This document shows, in pieces, positions 22,419 to 34,974 of a stretch of DNA of 64,000 bases. The stretch spans positions 12,810,679-12,874,678 of the forward strand of contig CM030705.1 in assembly GCA_017979445.1 (NCBI GenBank). Direction: 5' to 3'. The position numbers and the translations under genes are program-made. The notes below the pieces were generated by a model. The model worked only from the letters and a program-made list of their open reading frames with translations. It was not told the origin of the DNA and ran no database searches. How positions within the stretch are numbered: position 1 is the stretch's first letter; each line of letters opens with the position of its first letter. This stretch comes from Akebia trifoliata. Lineage: Eukaryota > Streptophyta > Magnoliopsida > Ranunculales > Lardizabalaceae.

Positions 22419-22566
22419 GGGGGCACACGTTAAAGTGCAATAAATACACTTTGGAAATTGGATTTTGTACTGAAAATATCCTTAAATTTTTTTTTTTACG
22501 AAAATACCCTCAAATGCTTATTTCCGAGGTGTATTTATTGCACTTTAAGGGCACACATTAACAAAA
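22419..22566. repeat. GGGCACACGTTAAAG-type MITE, best copy
   Basis: Arms of about 45 bp: AAAGTGCAATAAATACAC and TTTCCGAGG/GGAAAT are matched inversely across an AT-rich loop. Shorter relatives are at 1656-1786 and 49537-49597. Confidence 0.65.
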
Positions 22567-22783
22567 GCCTCTGTTAAAATATGGTACAAATAATATTGAA
22601 AGAAAAAACAATTGAAAGAAAAAAAAAATGTGTTAAATGTTTTAATGGTAATAACTAATGGTTGCCACAAACAATTACGACCAAAAGTTCATGGGTGAGA
22701 AGACCCGTAAATTTCCATTTAAAAAAAGAAGATTCTAGTGCGGAGAACGCCTAAAATAATAAAATCATTTTAGAGTAGAATTG

Positions 22784-23005
22784 TGATAATCTAACTACCC
22801 CACATGGCAAACTCAATTGACTACCCTGACATGACAAATTCAGGAATCGTAGAACTGCACTCTTCGAGATACAATTTTGCACTTTCCCATAAAAAAAGTG
22901 TATCTTGAGGGAACCATGTATCTCGAGGAGCACAAATCTATTGTTCTCGAATTTGTCACGTTAGATAGTTGATTGAGTCTATCACGTGGGGTAGTTAGAT
23001 TATCA
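22784..23005. repeat. TGATAATCTAACTACCCCA-type MITE
   Basis: The left arm TGATAATCTAACTACCCCAC is matched by GTGGGGTAGTTAGATTATCA at the right. The inverted match continues inward through TGACAAATTC/GAATTTGTCA. The inner part, with ATCTCGAGGA words, resembles the loops of the 28473 hairpin. Confidence 0.7.
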
Positions 23006-23126
23006 TGACTCATTAGAATATCTTTCAAAATACCCTTCAACATGTGAATGGCTCCGATTCTCGAAATTGTGCCTTCCAAATGAGCCTTTATATTACTCTC
23101 CTAGTCTTATTGTTTGTAATATAATA

Positions 23127-23371
23127 AGGGAATTTTAGTAATACCACTTGTGAAATTGGTGATATTATTTTCACCCTTGTGAAATGCAAGATTGTGTTTA
23201 CCCCTTTTTTTTATGAATTAATAGTGAAATTTAGATTTAATTATTAAATTTTTTAAAGAGAATATTGAATGAAATCAAAATTTAACTGTTATTTCATATA
23301 AATTGTTGAATTTCACTCAAGGGGTGAACCTAATATCTTATTTTGATGGTGGCATTACTAAAATATCATAA
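23127..23371. repeat. TTTTAGTAATNCCAC-type MITE
   Basis: GGAATTTTAGTAATACCAC on the left is matched by GGTGGCATTACTAAAATATC on the right. Fragments with the same edge words appear near 38.68 and 48.43 kb (TTTCACAGGGG with TACTAAA). Confidence 0.5.
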
Positions 23372-23445
23372 TAAATTTTTAAAGACATTATAGGCATTAT
23401 TGTAATATTATATATGTAACAAATAAAGATAGTAGTGTGGTGGGA

Positions 23446-23937
23446 GTGATATTTTACTCACAACACCCTAGGCGTTTGACATGTGGTGCAAAAAGACAAA
23501 ATCAATAATGAGAAAATTTCTCTCTCACATAAATTTTAATTTTAAGATTTTAAATCTTAAAAAGGGTGGTCAGACCACATGGATTATCACATTGGCAATC
23601 TAACACCACAACCATTTAGATTTCATGAAAAATCTCAATTAAAAAAAAAAATCAATAAAAAACTTTTTTTCGAGCTTGATCTAGGTGTTGAAAATGGACG
23701 GTTACCAAGAACCCAAATTTAAAGTTAAGGTGAAAAATATTTTATTTATTAAAATTCATAAAATTTCATCCTTTACAACCCTATGGCATCGGACTAAGTT
23801 TTTGAATGTCAAAAGGTGATGGGATCAAGAAATTTTCTTTATTCATTGTGGGCAGGAGAGAGAAATTTTCTGTCATTTTGATGTTGCCTATTTAGCCGCA
23901 TGTCAAACGACTGTGGCCTTGTGAGCAAATTTTCTCA
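23446..23937. repeat. MITE-like element with about 80-bp inverted ends
   Basis: Left CTCACAAC..GGCGTTTGACATGTGG and, read inward from the right, CTCACAAGG..GTCGTTTGACATGCGG match. Both continue to AAATTTCTCTCTC. No transposase. Confidence 0.5.
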
Positions 23938-24334
23938 CAACACTGAGCAAAGAATCACTTGTAGAGGTATGTTGGACGGATCTAAGCAAGATTTTTTCCA
24001 TTAGGTCCACCTTTACTCCGACTCGAACTTAAGTGTTTAATGTATTTATAAACACTACTTTGTAGAGTTTGCAAACGCATATATATCATAATTGTCCTTT
24101 TGTAATTTAAAATAATTAATTAAGGGGTTTTAGAGATAGGGCGGACTAGTTACACACTACCAGCTCTTGGTTGCACTCCAACCTTTAAAAATACTTTTTT
24201 TTTCTTTTTTTTGGTCTATATTAACCTTTACTTGTAATACTTGTATTTGCACGTGCTTCTACTTGACCTTGGTTGCCCGACTTGCATAGAAGAAACTTGT
24301 TATCCATTTTTTTTTTCTTTTGATAGCCAAGCAT

Positions 24335-24465
24335 CCATGTAGATGGTGGATTGGCCTCAAGGAATTAATGCTCATAATGCTCATACTAGGTATCGAACTC
24401 ACGAGCTACGGATTTTCATTGCTTATCAATTCGAAATTGCCATTGAGCCAACCCCTTGGGGTTTT
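24335..24465 (-). mobile_element. tRNA-derived SINE head
   Basis: On the minus strand, TGGCTCAATGGC (A box, 24450-24439) is followed about 40 bases later by GAGTTCGATACC (B box, 24400-24389). The spacing fits polymerase III promoters. No foldable tRNA. Confidence 0.55.
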
Positions 24466-24957
24466 TGTATCCATCTTTATGATTGTGTAAGTATGTTTTT
24501 GTTGTTAGTTTGATCATGAATTCCATAATGTTTAGGTCCATAATCTACTTTCCATTAGAAGTGATTAATTCCAAATGATATTCTTCAAACTCTGAGACTA
24601 AGTACTCTTTGATGAAATTGTAATCATAAAAAATGTTTTCAACCTCTCTTCCAATTACTTGATCTACGAAAATGCTTGGGCTCGAACATTAGAGCATTTA
24701 GATTGATAGAGTAACTTTTTTGTGTCGATGTATGAAGAAGAAAAAGATGGAAAAAAATGAATTTAACTTTATTGGGGTGCAATTGTACAAATGGAACGGA
24801 AGAGGTATTTTTGTAAAAGTGAAGGAGTGCAATTAGTGACGGGTGACGTGCAACTAGTCTCTCACTTAAAGATAACATAATAAAAAGATATTTTTGTAAT
24901 TTTAGAAAACTAACTAACGTGAGTATAGGATTGTGACATTGTAATTTTAATTTTTTT

Positions 24958-25035
24958 CTTGGGTAGGTTGGACTTGAACCCATGGCCTCAAAGTTACTTT
25001 GTAATGCATCAAGCCAGTTGGGCTGGCTATAAGCT
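24958..25035 (-). mobile_element. tRNA-derived SINE head
   Basis: On the minus strand, TAGCCAGCCCAACTGGC resembles an A box. The following GGGTTCAAGTCC is a near-perfect B box. No acceptor-stem pairing, so not a tRNA gene. Confidence 0.55.
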
Positions 25036-25051
25036 TAATGTAGACACCCCA

Positions 25052-26300
25052 CACTACAAAATTTTAGGTTTTTAGCAGGAATCAAAAGCCGCTGCAAATG
25101 CCAAAAACCGTCGCTAAATCAATAATGATGGGTAATGGAAATGCCACTATTTAAGTGCCATATGGAGCCCCTATAGTGGCGGTTGTGGCCGTGACTAATT
25201 GCTTCTATTACCGCAACTATAGGCACAATTTGAAGCCTATAGTGACAGTTGTGACCGCTGTTAATTGATTCTATTACCACAGTTATAAATACATTTGAGG
25301 CCTATAACGATGGTTGTGACTGCTGCTAATAAGATTTTTTTATTATTTTTTCTATTTTAAAATTATTTAGTTAAATACCTGTTAATTAAATATAATTACT
25401 TAATAAACAACAAATGATAACAACAAAATATGAGCAATACCTATTTCATTTCTCACATAACAAAATAATAAAGAGACAAGTATAACAAAATAGTAAGTTA
25501 ATTGAGTTAAGAGTCAAGTCTTATAAATCCATGTCTGTCACTCAAAAAATAAAAAACTATTTATCATGGTTGTTGTTGTGGGTACCGATCACTGTTAATG
25601 TGGTTGTGCTGCTCATCAACTTATAATTTGTATGCATTATTCATATTAGTCATATCAATTAATATTTATTATTAATAAAATATTTTAAAATACAACATAT
25701 GTAATTATCAGTGAGAATTTACCTTTTTCATTAGGACAATGATCAATTCCTTGAGTTTTTCCACCTCAACATCCCTCCCAATCTGTTGTTGCTCCAAAAA
25801 CTCTAGTTTCTCTTACAACTTATGTACCTCAGTAGAATTGCTAGAGGAATTTTTGAAAGATGATGCAAACAATTTGTTGGGAGTCAGGCCTAGGTCGACA
25901 CCACGAACACGACTATAACTATCAAGACCCAAGATATAGGAGAATACATCATTTCGACCTGTAACATCTTAAGAGCCTTATGATAATTTACTCAAATGTT
26001 CATTTATTTTGTCTTACAAAATATTAAAAAAATTCTTAGTACCTTCAAATTCAGATATTACCATAAAATAAAATGAAATCATGTTGCTGGGTCATGAGAA
26101 ATAAGGTTGCTCGACTTGACTCAATATTCTTTGAACTTTTCAATTTCTATGTGCATCACATTAAGACAATTATAATAGAAATAATTGGGCACGAAATTGA
26201 TAGACAACATAATAAAAGAATATATATACTTCATTATATCTAATACGGCTATACTCTTCGTCCCAACCGTATGGGTCATTGTCTGTTGAGCACGATTTAC
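25052..26300 (-). mobile_element. CACTA (En/Spm) remnant with Transposase_24-like ORF
   Basis: It starts with the CACTA terminus CACTACAAAATTTTAGG. Subterminal repeats follow to about 25330, built on GTGGCGGTTGTGGCCG and complements. On the minus strand near 25970-25740 the translation reads GRNDVFSYILGLDSYSRVRG, then VDLGLTPNKLF and, after one in-frame stop, a coiled region. This resembles the plant Ptta/En/Spm protein (Transposase_24), which normally lies near the 3' end of CACTA elements. The orientation is consistent: 25052 would be the 3' end. Other border uncertain. Confidence 0.7.
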
Positions 26301-27244
26301 CTTATTTATAAAACTTTGAGACTGTACCTTAAGTAATTTATGAAAAGTTAAATATATGAGATATAGAGTACCTTATTCTCATCTCAAGAAGTCAAATCCA
26401 AGAAAAATAATGAGATCAAGGTAGGAGAAGTTCTAATTCAAACCCTCTATTCTCATCTCTCATTTTTTACTTTTGATGTTATTCCCTTTTAAGCTTTCCT
26501 TATGCTTTTAGTAGTGTAGATCTTTTAATTCTTAACAAAAGGTTTGGAGGTAGAGAGTAATCTCTCTTTAATGTCATCTGCCTCAATAAGTCATCAATAA
26601 GCTCTTTAAGAGCATTAGAATATATTGTCTTTACTTTTATTCAATATAAATTTATAGTGTAGATACTTTACTTTCATTTACTTTTCTTGAACTTTAAGTT
26701 TTCTAGAATAATATTTCTTTTGTTTTACTTTCTTTTGATGGCAATAGAGTATGAGAATAAATCCTCCTTGGAGGTAATCTCTTCCTGCTAAGTCCATCCT
26801 ATACATATACTCTATTACACACACTCACTTATAAGTGGCTACAAGTAAGGGTGTAGGTTCCTATGGGCCTATACTTAATTTTTAGAGCCAGCAAAAAGAT
26901 TATCCTCATATGTATAACAACTCATTAATAAGGTTTTGACTTTTTCATGGTCTTATTCAATTCATGAACATTGCTCATGGGTTAAACTAATAAATAAAGC
27001 CTCTCAAGGGAGCACATAAATTAGTTTTGAAACTTTGGGATCACAAATGATGAAATCCATATGGATTTCCATTAAAGTCTCAAGTTTGTAAAAAAATCCA
27101 ATAAGCACTTATTTCTAGTAGCGGCTTGCTCATTGTCTCAATTTACTAATAAAATTATAGACAATTTTCTCCTTAACCTCTATAAGATCCTCTACTATCA
27201 AAAAATAAAAAATAAAAATAGTTTTAAATGCTTCATTTTATGAT
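26301..27244. other. Non-coding, probably decayed transposon sequence
   Basis: No gene and no repeat I can name. It may still belong to the CACTA remnant to its left or the LTR-like fragment to its right. Confidence 0.35.
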
Positions 27245-27515
27245 CATATTGGTAACCATCTTTGAGTGGGAGGGATGAGGTGTCTAATACCTTTCTTGTC
27301 CCTCAACCGAACACTCTTATTCACAATATCTAGGTATACTTAATCCCCTATCCATTTGGATATGAGAGTCACTACAAGTCAAGGAAAACGAATTTCAAAA
27401 TATTTTTATGGTGTCGATGCACATTTTAATTAAATGGTGGTGACTCCAAAACCCAAATAGATGAGCTCAAACCTTCAAAGGTTTCGAAGCCCATGTATCT
27501 ACACCTAACATTGCA
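27245..27515 (+). mobile_element. LTR retrotransposon leader/LTR-like fragment
   Basis: GAGGTGTCTAATACCTTTC, then TCAACCGAAC and AATGGTGGTGACTCC, ending ATGTATCTACA. From memory this order resembles non-coding parts of plant Ty3/gypsy elements. No coding domain is attached. Confidence 0.4.
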
Positions 27516-27589
27516 ATTTTACTGATTTTTGACAAACAATGACTAATAATGTTAAGTTTAAATGGAAAGGTAGGGTTATTTTAGTCTGA

Positions 27590-27905
27590 CAAATTTTGCT
27601 ATCAACAAAAGCCTATTTGGCCTTCTCTCATTACACAACGTAAAAAAGCTCATATTCAACGGTTCAAGCCCATCGAATTTTGTAAAAGTTGACAAATCAT
27701 GATGTCATTGTCAAATATTTTCTTTCGACGGATCAAAATTGTCAAATTAATAGAGGATGAGATCAATTTGACAGCTCTAAGTTGTCGAATATAGGGATTG
27801 TCACAAGTTACAACGGCCCTAGACCGTCAAATTTTACTTTCTAAAATCCATGGGCCTTGGTCTGTCGAATTTTCCTGTAGAAATTTCTAGTTTTCGCATA
27901 GTGTT
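27590..27905. mobile_element. CACTA-like right end with subterminal repeats
   Basis: It ends in TTTTCGCATAGTG at about 27905. The region before it repeats short words such as GACCGTCAAATTTT and GGTCTGTCGAATTTT in alternating orientation, as CACTA subterminal regions do. It is not the partner of the CACTA end at 25052, because the tips differ. Confidence 0.5.
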
Positions 27906-28198
27906 ATAATAGTAGAAAATTACAAATTAAAAGAACTAAAAAAACTAGATAGATATGTGAAAATAAGTGATTAATAAGATAGAAAATATAAGCTATATTT
28001 TCAAGAATACAATTAAGCTAGTGATAGGACCGGGGTTGAACCTCGATAAGATCATTCTTTAGGTAGTTGAGTACCTAATGACACTTTTAGGGAGGGATCT
28101 AACAGATACTAGGACAAATGGAATTTATGGGATACGATTAAATCATAGGTTTTTTTCCCTTAGGAAGCAAATGATTAATCAAAGAGTCATGCTGGAGT

Positions 28199-28460
28199 GA
28201 CGACTATGTGAAAACTGAAAATTTTGACAAGAAAATTTGACGGGCCAAAGAAATTGAATTTTGACTGCCCATGACGATTGAGATTTTTGATGTTCTCAAT
28301 TCGACGGCTTAGAGCCATAAACTTTCTCCCATCCTCCATTAATTTGAGGGTTTCGTTCCATTGAAAAAAAATATTTACAATGAAAAATTCGACGCCTTGG
28401 TTAGTTGAATTTTATGAAATTTGACGGCCTTGGGTTGTCAAATATATGTTTTTTAATCAC
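28199..28460. mobile_element. CACTA-like left end of the same family
   Basis: GACTATGTGAAAACTGAAA, then GACAAGAAAATTTGACGGGC, is an inverted match to the end at 27905. Subterminal words GACGGCCTTGGGTTGTCAAA and GACGGCTTAGAGCC follow. The first base is G instead of C, so this end is probably dead. Confidence 0.5.
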
Positions 28461-28472
28461 GTTGTGGGTTGT

Positions 28473-28597
28473 GGATCTCATATCACACATCTTGACGTGA
28501 AAGTGAATAGGAACCATAGATGCTTTTCACTTATATCTCGAGGAAAGCATCTATGATTCCCATACACTTTCTGTCAGGGTGTGCGATGTGAGGTCCA
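28473..28597. repeat. Long hairpin MITE-like repeat (copy 2)
   Basis: GGATCTCATATCACACATC and GTGTGCGATGTGAGGTCC form the outer stem. The inner stem pairs ATAGATGCTTT with AAAGCATCTAT. Related to 512-672. Confidence 0.6.
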
Positions 28598-28974
28598 ATG
28601 TTCAGGTCATTTTAGCATTATTCTTAATCAAAAATAAAATAGAGATTGGGAATACCCTACATCACAAATTTCAAAATCCAAAAGAAAGTAATTGATCACC
28701 AAATCATAGACTAGGTATAAAGATTATTTAACATTTTCAAACAATTGGAAAAATTGTACGGAAGCAATAAAAGAAGATCAACTGCTCTTCAAGGCACATT
28801 GTAATTATGCTTTCTTTAAATATTATTTTCCCCCTTTCAGAATTAAATTGAGAATGCAAAAAAGGGTTCTAACAAATATGTTCCCAGGATACAACGAAGC
28901 CCAATCTCTTTGTTATCTCCAACTATTTTTGTACTAGCAGAAAGATATCCGAATACTAAGATATTATGCCTAAG

Positions 28975-28978
<4 letters not shown>

Positions 28979-29025
<47 letters not shown>
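28979..29025. repeat. (AG)n microsatellite
   Basis: About 23 AG units. Confidence 0.95.
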
Positions 29026-29029
<4 letters not shown>

Positions 29030-30596
29030 AATATTGTAAGAAATATGTGATCGTCTATCAAACGATCAATATCAAACCTTGATGGTACACTTAGCAAATA
29101 GGAAAGAGCTCCTCGGTGCTCCTCGTGACGATGAGAAGTGCAAAGTGGGCCTTTAAAATACCCTAAATGCCCAATCACCTTTTCGTACGTTGTGTTTTCG
29201 CACTCAAATATGACGACGAGTCGTTGTTACATACAACAAAGTCTTTCTATTAAAATAACAAATATTATAAATGATGAGTCTTTTATAAGTTTGAAGTGAG
29301 TCTTATTCATATTCTATGTGGGACTCAAAAAAAAAAAAAAAAGGTGGAAAGTTAAGTCTCCGCAATACTAAATTTTTCAAAGAAATTTGAATTCCCTCCA
29401 AAACATTTGAGATTTATAAAAGTACAAAAGTAGTTTAATGGTACAACTACTTTTAAATACATCTTTTTTGAATTTAAAACTTTTATAAACTCTAAGATAA
29501 ATCATAAACAAATGAATTACTTTTAGTTAAATAAATATAATAAATCAAAATTAGATAGAAAATTTCTAACACCAATGTATTTAAGCAGGAACCAAAATGT
29601 GCCACGTAAACACCCTATATTACCAATAGTAACAAGACACCGTTCTAGATCATGACTTTTGACTTAAGAACTGTTGTGTTCTCTATAAAATCTTATCTCT
29701 GGTTAACATTATCTCTCTAGGTATTGTTTCTATAAATGGGTGCTAGTTTCTATTACCATACCAACTCTTGCTAACTCCATCCCAAATGGGTGCTAGTTTT
29801 TTGGTGATTTACATACGTTAGCAAAGGTTAGGTTGGTGTAGCAAGAGAATCTCTCTTTTTTAATGATCACAACGCTTGTCCGTTTCTTCTTCTCTCTAGA
29901 AACTCTTCTATTTGATTTTCTTAGAACTCTAAAGAGATTGGTTATGAGTGAGAATCCAGTCTCAATTGACCCCTTTCTCTTTCTCAAATTTTCATTCTTT
30001 TGTTTTAAAACTGGTTTTGTATCATATGTCATTTCATTAATTCTTTATTTTAAAATGTTGGTGTGGTATTGTAAACCCTTCCTTAAAACACAGGTTACAA
30101 CCCGCATATCTAACTTGGGGTAACACAATTACACCACACTAAAATAGAGAATTTTTAGAAGAGATGACAAAAAAGAGATTTTCGATAGCCACACCAATCT
30201 TTTCTTGATAATAGAGTAAATTTATTTTAGAAACTTGGGGATTTTTATTCCAGATTTTCATCATCACAACCATTCTTTTTTCTTTCTTCAACTGGAGCAA
30301 AGAAACACTAAAGTTCAATATGAATGATAAAGGGAAAAAAAAAAGAGATGAAGGGTAAAGGAAAGAAGATCCAACCAAATCCCTAAATTGGATGCTATTG
30401 CTACTGTTGACAATAGATTTTACAAATCTATCTCGAGATTCGTAAAATAAGATAAAAAAGAATTTAATTTATTTTGATGAAAATGAGAGTATAAATCTCA
30501 GTATTTTCCTCTAATTAACAGTCAAGTACAAAATAGTGATGTATGTAATTTTTCTTATTTCTAGACTTAGCGTTTTATCAACTAAGAAGGTTTTTT
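29026..30596. other. Non-coding sequence
   Basis: No gene is supported. AAATGGGTGCTAGTTT occurs twice (about 29735 and 29785). Bases about 29800-29850 match, in reverse, a stretch near 1790-1850 (TTGCTACACCAA.. GTAAATCACCAA). Confidence 0.45.
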
Positions 30597-31110
30597 GACT
30601 TTTGGAGAAGGGCTTTATGCTTGGTCTTCTCTTTAATCATAGTCCGGATCTCTAAAGATCTTTGTTTTGTCTCTAGGACTTGAGAACTTCTTCTTCTCTA
30701 GAGAGAGAGAGCTTCTATTTTCTAAAAGAAAGTGATCTAGATCCCCTTTAAATGAGGGATGCTCTTGTATTTCTAGACTTAAAGATGATTTAATTTTCCA
30801 ATTATACCCTAACTTAAAGATATTTGATTGGCTTGTTTAAAGGTTAAATTCGTCCAAATCCAATTTTAAAGATTCTATGGATTATTATTGGGCTAAATTC
30901 ATTTATTTGGGTGTAGAGCTCAATATTTAATATGTGGATCATTTGAATTTGTTGGATCATGAGTTTTATATGTGAAAACCAAAATCCAAACCATATGAAA
31001 CCCGTCCCAATCAATGCGCCTCAATTAAGATGTGTTGATCCATTTTAAATTTAAAGGTTTTTCATTAGTTTAGAAAGCTACGGGGACTTGTTTAAATTTT
31101 GATGTCTACA
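30597..31110 (+). repeat. Dispersed repeat, possible solo LTR, copy 1
   Basis: Shared with 37995-38450 and, reversed, 43345-43860. Shared landmarks in order are GAGAACTTCTTCTTCT, AAGTGATC..GATCCCC, AAATGAGGG, a TTGATTAGTTTG-like block, CTCATTTATTT and CAATCAATG. It ends near ATGTCTACA. No open frame. Confidence 0.4.
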
Positions 31111-33379
31111 ACTACCATTGAGAGATTTTTTGTTGGGTTTTAATAACCTTTTAATAGATCTTTTGCTCTAATCCATTCAATCAAACCCATGCAATAACAT
31201 GGTTTTAATACAAACTATAATGATTTGGACTTCACATACTTATAGAAATTAAATCAATGCCTTAACCGATTGAATGCTTATAAAAAATAGAGATACTTAT
31301 CTCCAATAAACTTGAACAATCTAAGAAGATCAAGAACTCCCTTCTATTTGGAAGCGGGAGTTAATCAGAGTAGGAGTTGGAGTAGGAATTGGAGTTGGAA
31401 TCGGTGGAGTTAATTATGACTCCTCAAATAAATTCCAATGCTTGGTTTATCTAGGAATTTAGTGTAGAGGTGTAAAAATCTTCAACCCTTGTATTTTGCT
31501 ATGGTTGGCTATGACTTAGTCGAGTCAATTTGATTTTATGAATTTTTTTTTACAAATAATTAACTTTAATTATTAATTTAAATATTTATTATATTAAATA
31601 AATTTGATTTTGTGACTAAACATTTTCTTATCACTTTATTTCATTATAAATTATAATTATTTAAATATAAAATTCATTTAATAAGTTATGAAAGTGAGTT
31701 ACATGATTAATATAAAAGATGATTGAATAGGTTAATTTGATTTTTGGGATGAAACAATATGTTAAGATTTAGAGTAAGTCTAGCCTTATTAACTTAGTAA
31801 GATTAGAAATCTTAATTTTAAAAAGGATAGCTATTGAAAATTTTAATTTTATTTTAAATAGCTGTCCTTTTTCAAAGCAATATATTATTTGGATCACTTG
31901 AATTTCGAATAAAACTCGACCCATTTTATTACCAATTCTAAACACCTTATTTTAATAAAAAAAATAATTATTTAAATAAGAATCTAGATTATAAATAATG
32001 TAAAGTAAGTTAACTGATTTATATTAAAGTTGTCAATGGGCCGGATTTGAGTTTTGAATGTAGGTCCGGTGGGTAGCCCGACTCGTTATACCATATTAAA
32101 TATAATATATAATAGTCTTATTATAAATTAATAATGATCCCATTACCTTTGGAGTGTCTTTGAAAATAGGTTTGACCCAACCCACAAATGGTCTGAATGT
32201 TGGTGGAAGTGGACCAGACTTGGACTAGGGTTTTATTTATTAAGCTAGACTCGATATTTAGATGGGTTGGGTTAAGGACAAATTTTTTAGCCTAAAAAAT
32301 TCCAGTCCATTAACATCCCTAATTTATATATTAGATGACTTAGGTGAGTCAACTCAATTTTTGGGATTAAAGATTTTTGCCTAGAGTTGTAAATCCTTCT
32401 ACAAAGGTGGGAGTTGTAACTCCTTTAAAAATGGGAATTGAGGATCTTATTGGAGTTGCAACTCCATGGAATTGGTGAACCAAACAACCAATTAGGATTC
32501 TAAGGTGGGAGTTTAACTCCAATTCCCATTTCCAAATATGCCGTTAGTTCTTAACTTGGAAAGCAGAGTTAGAGCATGTGGTGCACGACCCACATTATAT
32601 AATATTTTGTCTCTCTAATTCCAGCCATCATAGAATAGAAAGACTCCTTGTAGTAGGAGTGTGTGTGTCTCTCTCTCTCTGTCTTTTTTTTAATGGGAAA
32701 CCACAAGCCCAACAAATTAGGAACGAATTAGATTTCCCATTCCTTTTCCAAAAATTTCCCTTAATCTCTTTAAACAATTATCTCAATCCCCTTTAGGAAC
32801 TTTTAATTAAATAAAATCTTTGAAAATAATTGAAGTAAATAAAATTTTCAACATTTTTTACTCACAAAAAAATCAATCCGGGATTTCACAAACGCACAAA
32901 TTGACCAATCACACGAAGTCTATCGAGAGTAGTTTTGTAATTTGGGGATGCTTTCAATACACATGGGTTCGTGCGATTAATCGATTCGGGATTCTGTGAA
33001 ATTGTGAACTGACTTTTTATGAGCACAAAATTTTTCATGATATCCTTAGATAATCAGTCCAAAATAAATAATAATAAAAAAAAAAAAAGGAAAAAACATG
33101 CCTCTATTCACTTTCTAGTTTGTTCTTTCCACTCTCACACCTAAATGTAAACCCATTCATCTGAATCCTGGAACGAAAATAACTATTTACTTTTATAGTC
33201 CTCACGTCTTCTTGAACTTCTAATAGTTCCTTAATCATCAACATTAAGAACCCAAAAAATAGATGAACTTCGTAAATTTATCAAATCGAGATGTGATTGA
33301 TCCAGACTCAAATCTTATGGAATGGAGATACAAAATCATATTGGATCCTTATTGAAATCCAAATTCTTGAAAAAAATTC
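31111..33379. other. Non-coding repeats, no gene seen
   Basis: 31490-31800 resembles the interior of the hAT-like MITE at 13963-14374 (GAGTCAA.., CTAAACATTTTCTTATC). 32030-32300 is a degenerate repeat of GGGCCGGATTTGAG/GACCCAACCC words. 31350-31440 and 32400-32530 repeat GGAGTTGGAGT-like words. Nothing coding stands out. Confidence 0.45.
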
Positions 33380-33660
33380 CAGAGTTAATGCCCGGGAGTG
33401 TGAAGGGGGACATAGCGAGTAGTTTCAGTGGAAGTGGAAGAGAGAGGTCGGACCTAAAAAAAAGGATAAGAAGGCTCTCCATCTCTGTGGCGGACTGAAT
33501 CGTGTGCAAGAATCATCGTATAGAAACAACAACTGAGAGTGACCGACCTGTACCCCGAAAGAAGAAGTTTTCTCTGAAGGCAGGCGATCGGCAGTGAGGC
33601 GAGCGAAGTGAGTATGAAGACATAAGCTTTTATGCAGTTCGGAACAATCCATACTACCAG
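33380..33660. other. GC-richer patch, unresolved
   Basis: Base composition rises clearly above its surroundings. A 75-codon minus-strand frame (33652-33425) is open but matches nothing I recognise. It could be a first exon or leader of a lost gene. Confidence 0.3.
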
Positions 33661-34974
33661 CCCATGTTTATGCTGTAGCAGTTTATGGTGCGGGCTTCAA
33701 AGGTCCTTGGATCAAAACAGATCGGATTTTGGGTATGAGCCAATCCATATTGACAGCCCAACCCAGCTAAACCCGAAAGTTGTGGCATTCTATTTCACTG
33801 ACAGTTAAATCATGGACCCCACGTAACTCAGACTTCCAAATTATGAGCGTTACTTCATGAGACAATCATGCAGTGAACGAGTTAATTTTTCCCCACTTAT
33901 CCCATCTTATCTTACCGTATCACATAATCAACTAAATGACAAAAATGCAACTATTTCTTACCGTTTTTATTTTTTAAAATTTTAATTACAGGTTTCCCCA
34001 CACCTTTTTGGCATGGGACTACTCCGATTGGATTCCACTCCCAACCCCAAACGCCCAAACGAGTTGGTGAGATGGCCAAGATCACACCAAAAAAAAAAAA
34101 AAAAAACAAAGATCTTGAATTGGAATCACCCCTTTTGGGCCACACTCGTAGACTTAGCCCATAAATTACTCGGTGTTTGTGTGAGAGGAGGGGATTACAC
34201 ATACCTCGAGGATCAGTCAAGTGCTCTAAGCGGCGTGTATACTTCGATTTCTAGAAAAATAATCCCACAAAAGTATAATGTGTAAGAGGTTAAATTGAGG
34301 GATTGGTTTCAAAAAACACAACCAGAGGAAGAAAACTCTTGTCATTAGTTTTACTGCTAAACCAATTCCCTAAGAAGTTATCCATCTAAATTCTAACGAC
34401 TTGAAGTACTATTTTCTATGATCTCTTGAGAACCACATCTTAAAGTTGCCTAAATTACTTTAGAAACTGATCTTTGTAGCGTTTAGAATTGTCCACAGTT
34501 TTGAATCGGGGGAGACTCCTTGCACACAACCTAGAATTATTGCACTCCATCACTTAAAAAAAAATCTCCATGCAATTCATTAAAATAATTATATTCCCCA
34601 AGAAAAAAAAATAGCAATAGATATTTTTTAGTTATAAATTCGAGTCTAAGTATCCGATTAAATGCATAAAGGAAAATATTTCTTCTTAGAATTACATTTT
34701 TAGGCTTTCAAATTCAAGCTCCCCAAGATTTATTCAGGTACTGTAAATTTGAATTCTTTTGGAGGAAAGTTAATATAGGTCTATCGACTTCTTGGCGAGG
34801 AAGGAGGTAGGCTCCAAAGGTTTATCGATTTATTGTTCTCGTATTCTTATTATACTATCATCATGGATGATTTTTCATGTAATTACATTGGAAAGTAGCT
34901 TTTATTAATATAGGTTGTGGTCCCATTTAACCCCAACTTATCTAAAAAAGAAAAAAAAAAAAAAAAAAAAAAAA
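33661..34974. other. Non-coding sequence
   Basis: No gene is supported. Poly(A) runs lie near 34090 and 34951-34974, the latter touching the next element. Confidence 0.5.

Noticed and set aside
24958..25035. tRNA gene
   Set aside because: A and B boxes are present, but acceptor and anticodon stems do not form; it is better explained as a SINE head.
25052..27905. One complete CACTA element from 25052 to 27905
   Set aside because: The two tips (CACTACAAAATTT and CACTATGCGAAAA) and their subterminal repeats differ, so they belong to different families.
28843..29178. 111-codon minus-strand frame with a Ser-Leu run
   Set aside because: It is produced by the (AG)n microsatellite.
33425..33652. 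75-residue protein-coding gene
   Set aside because: The frame is open in a GC-richer patch, but no domain, splice context or homologue is recognised.
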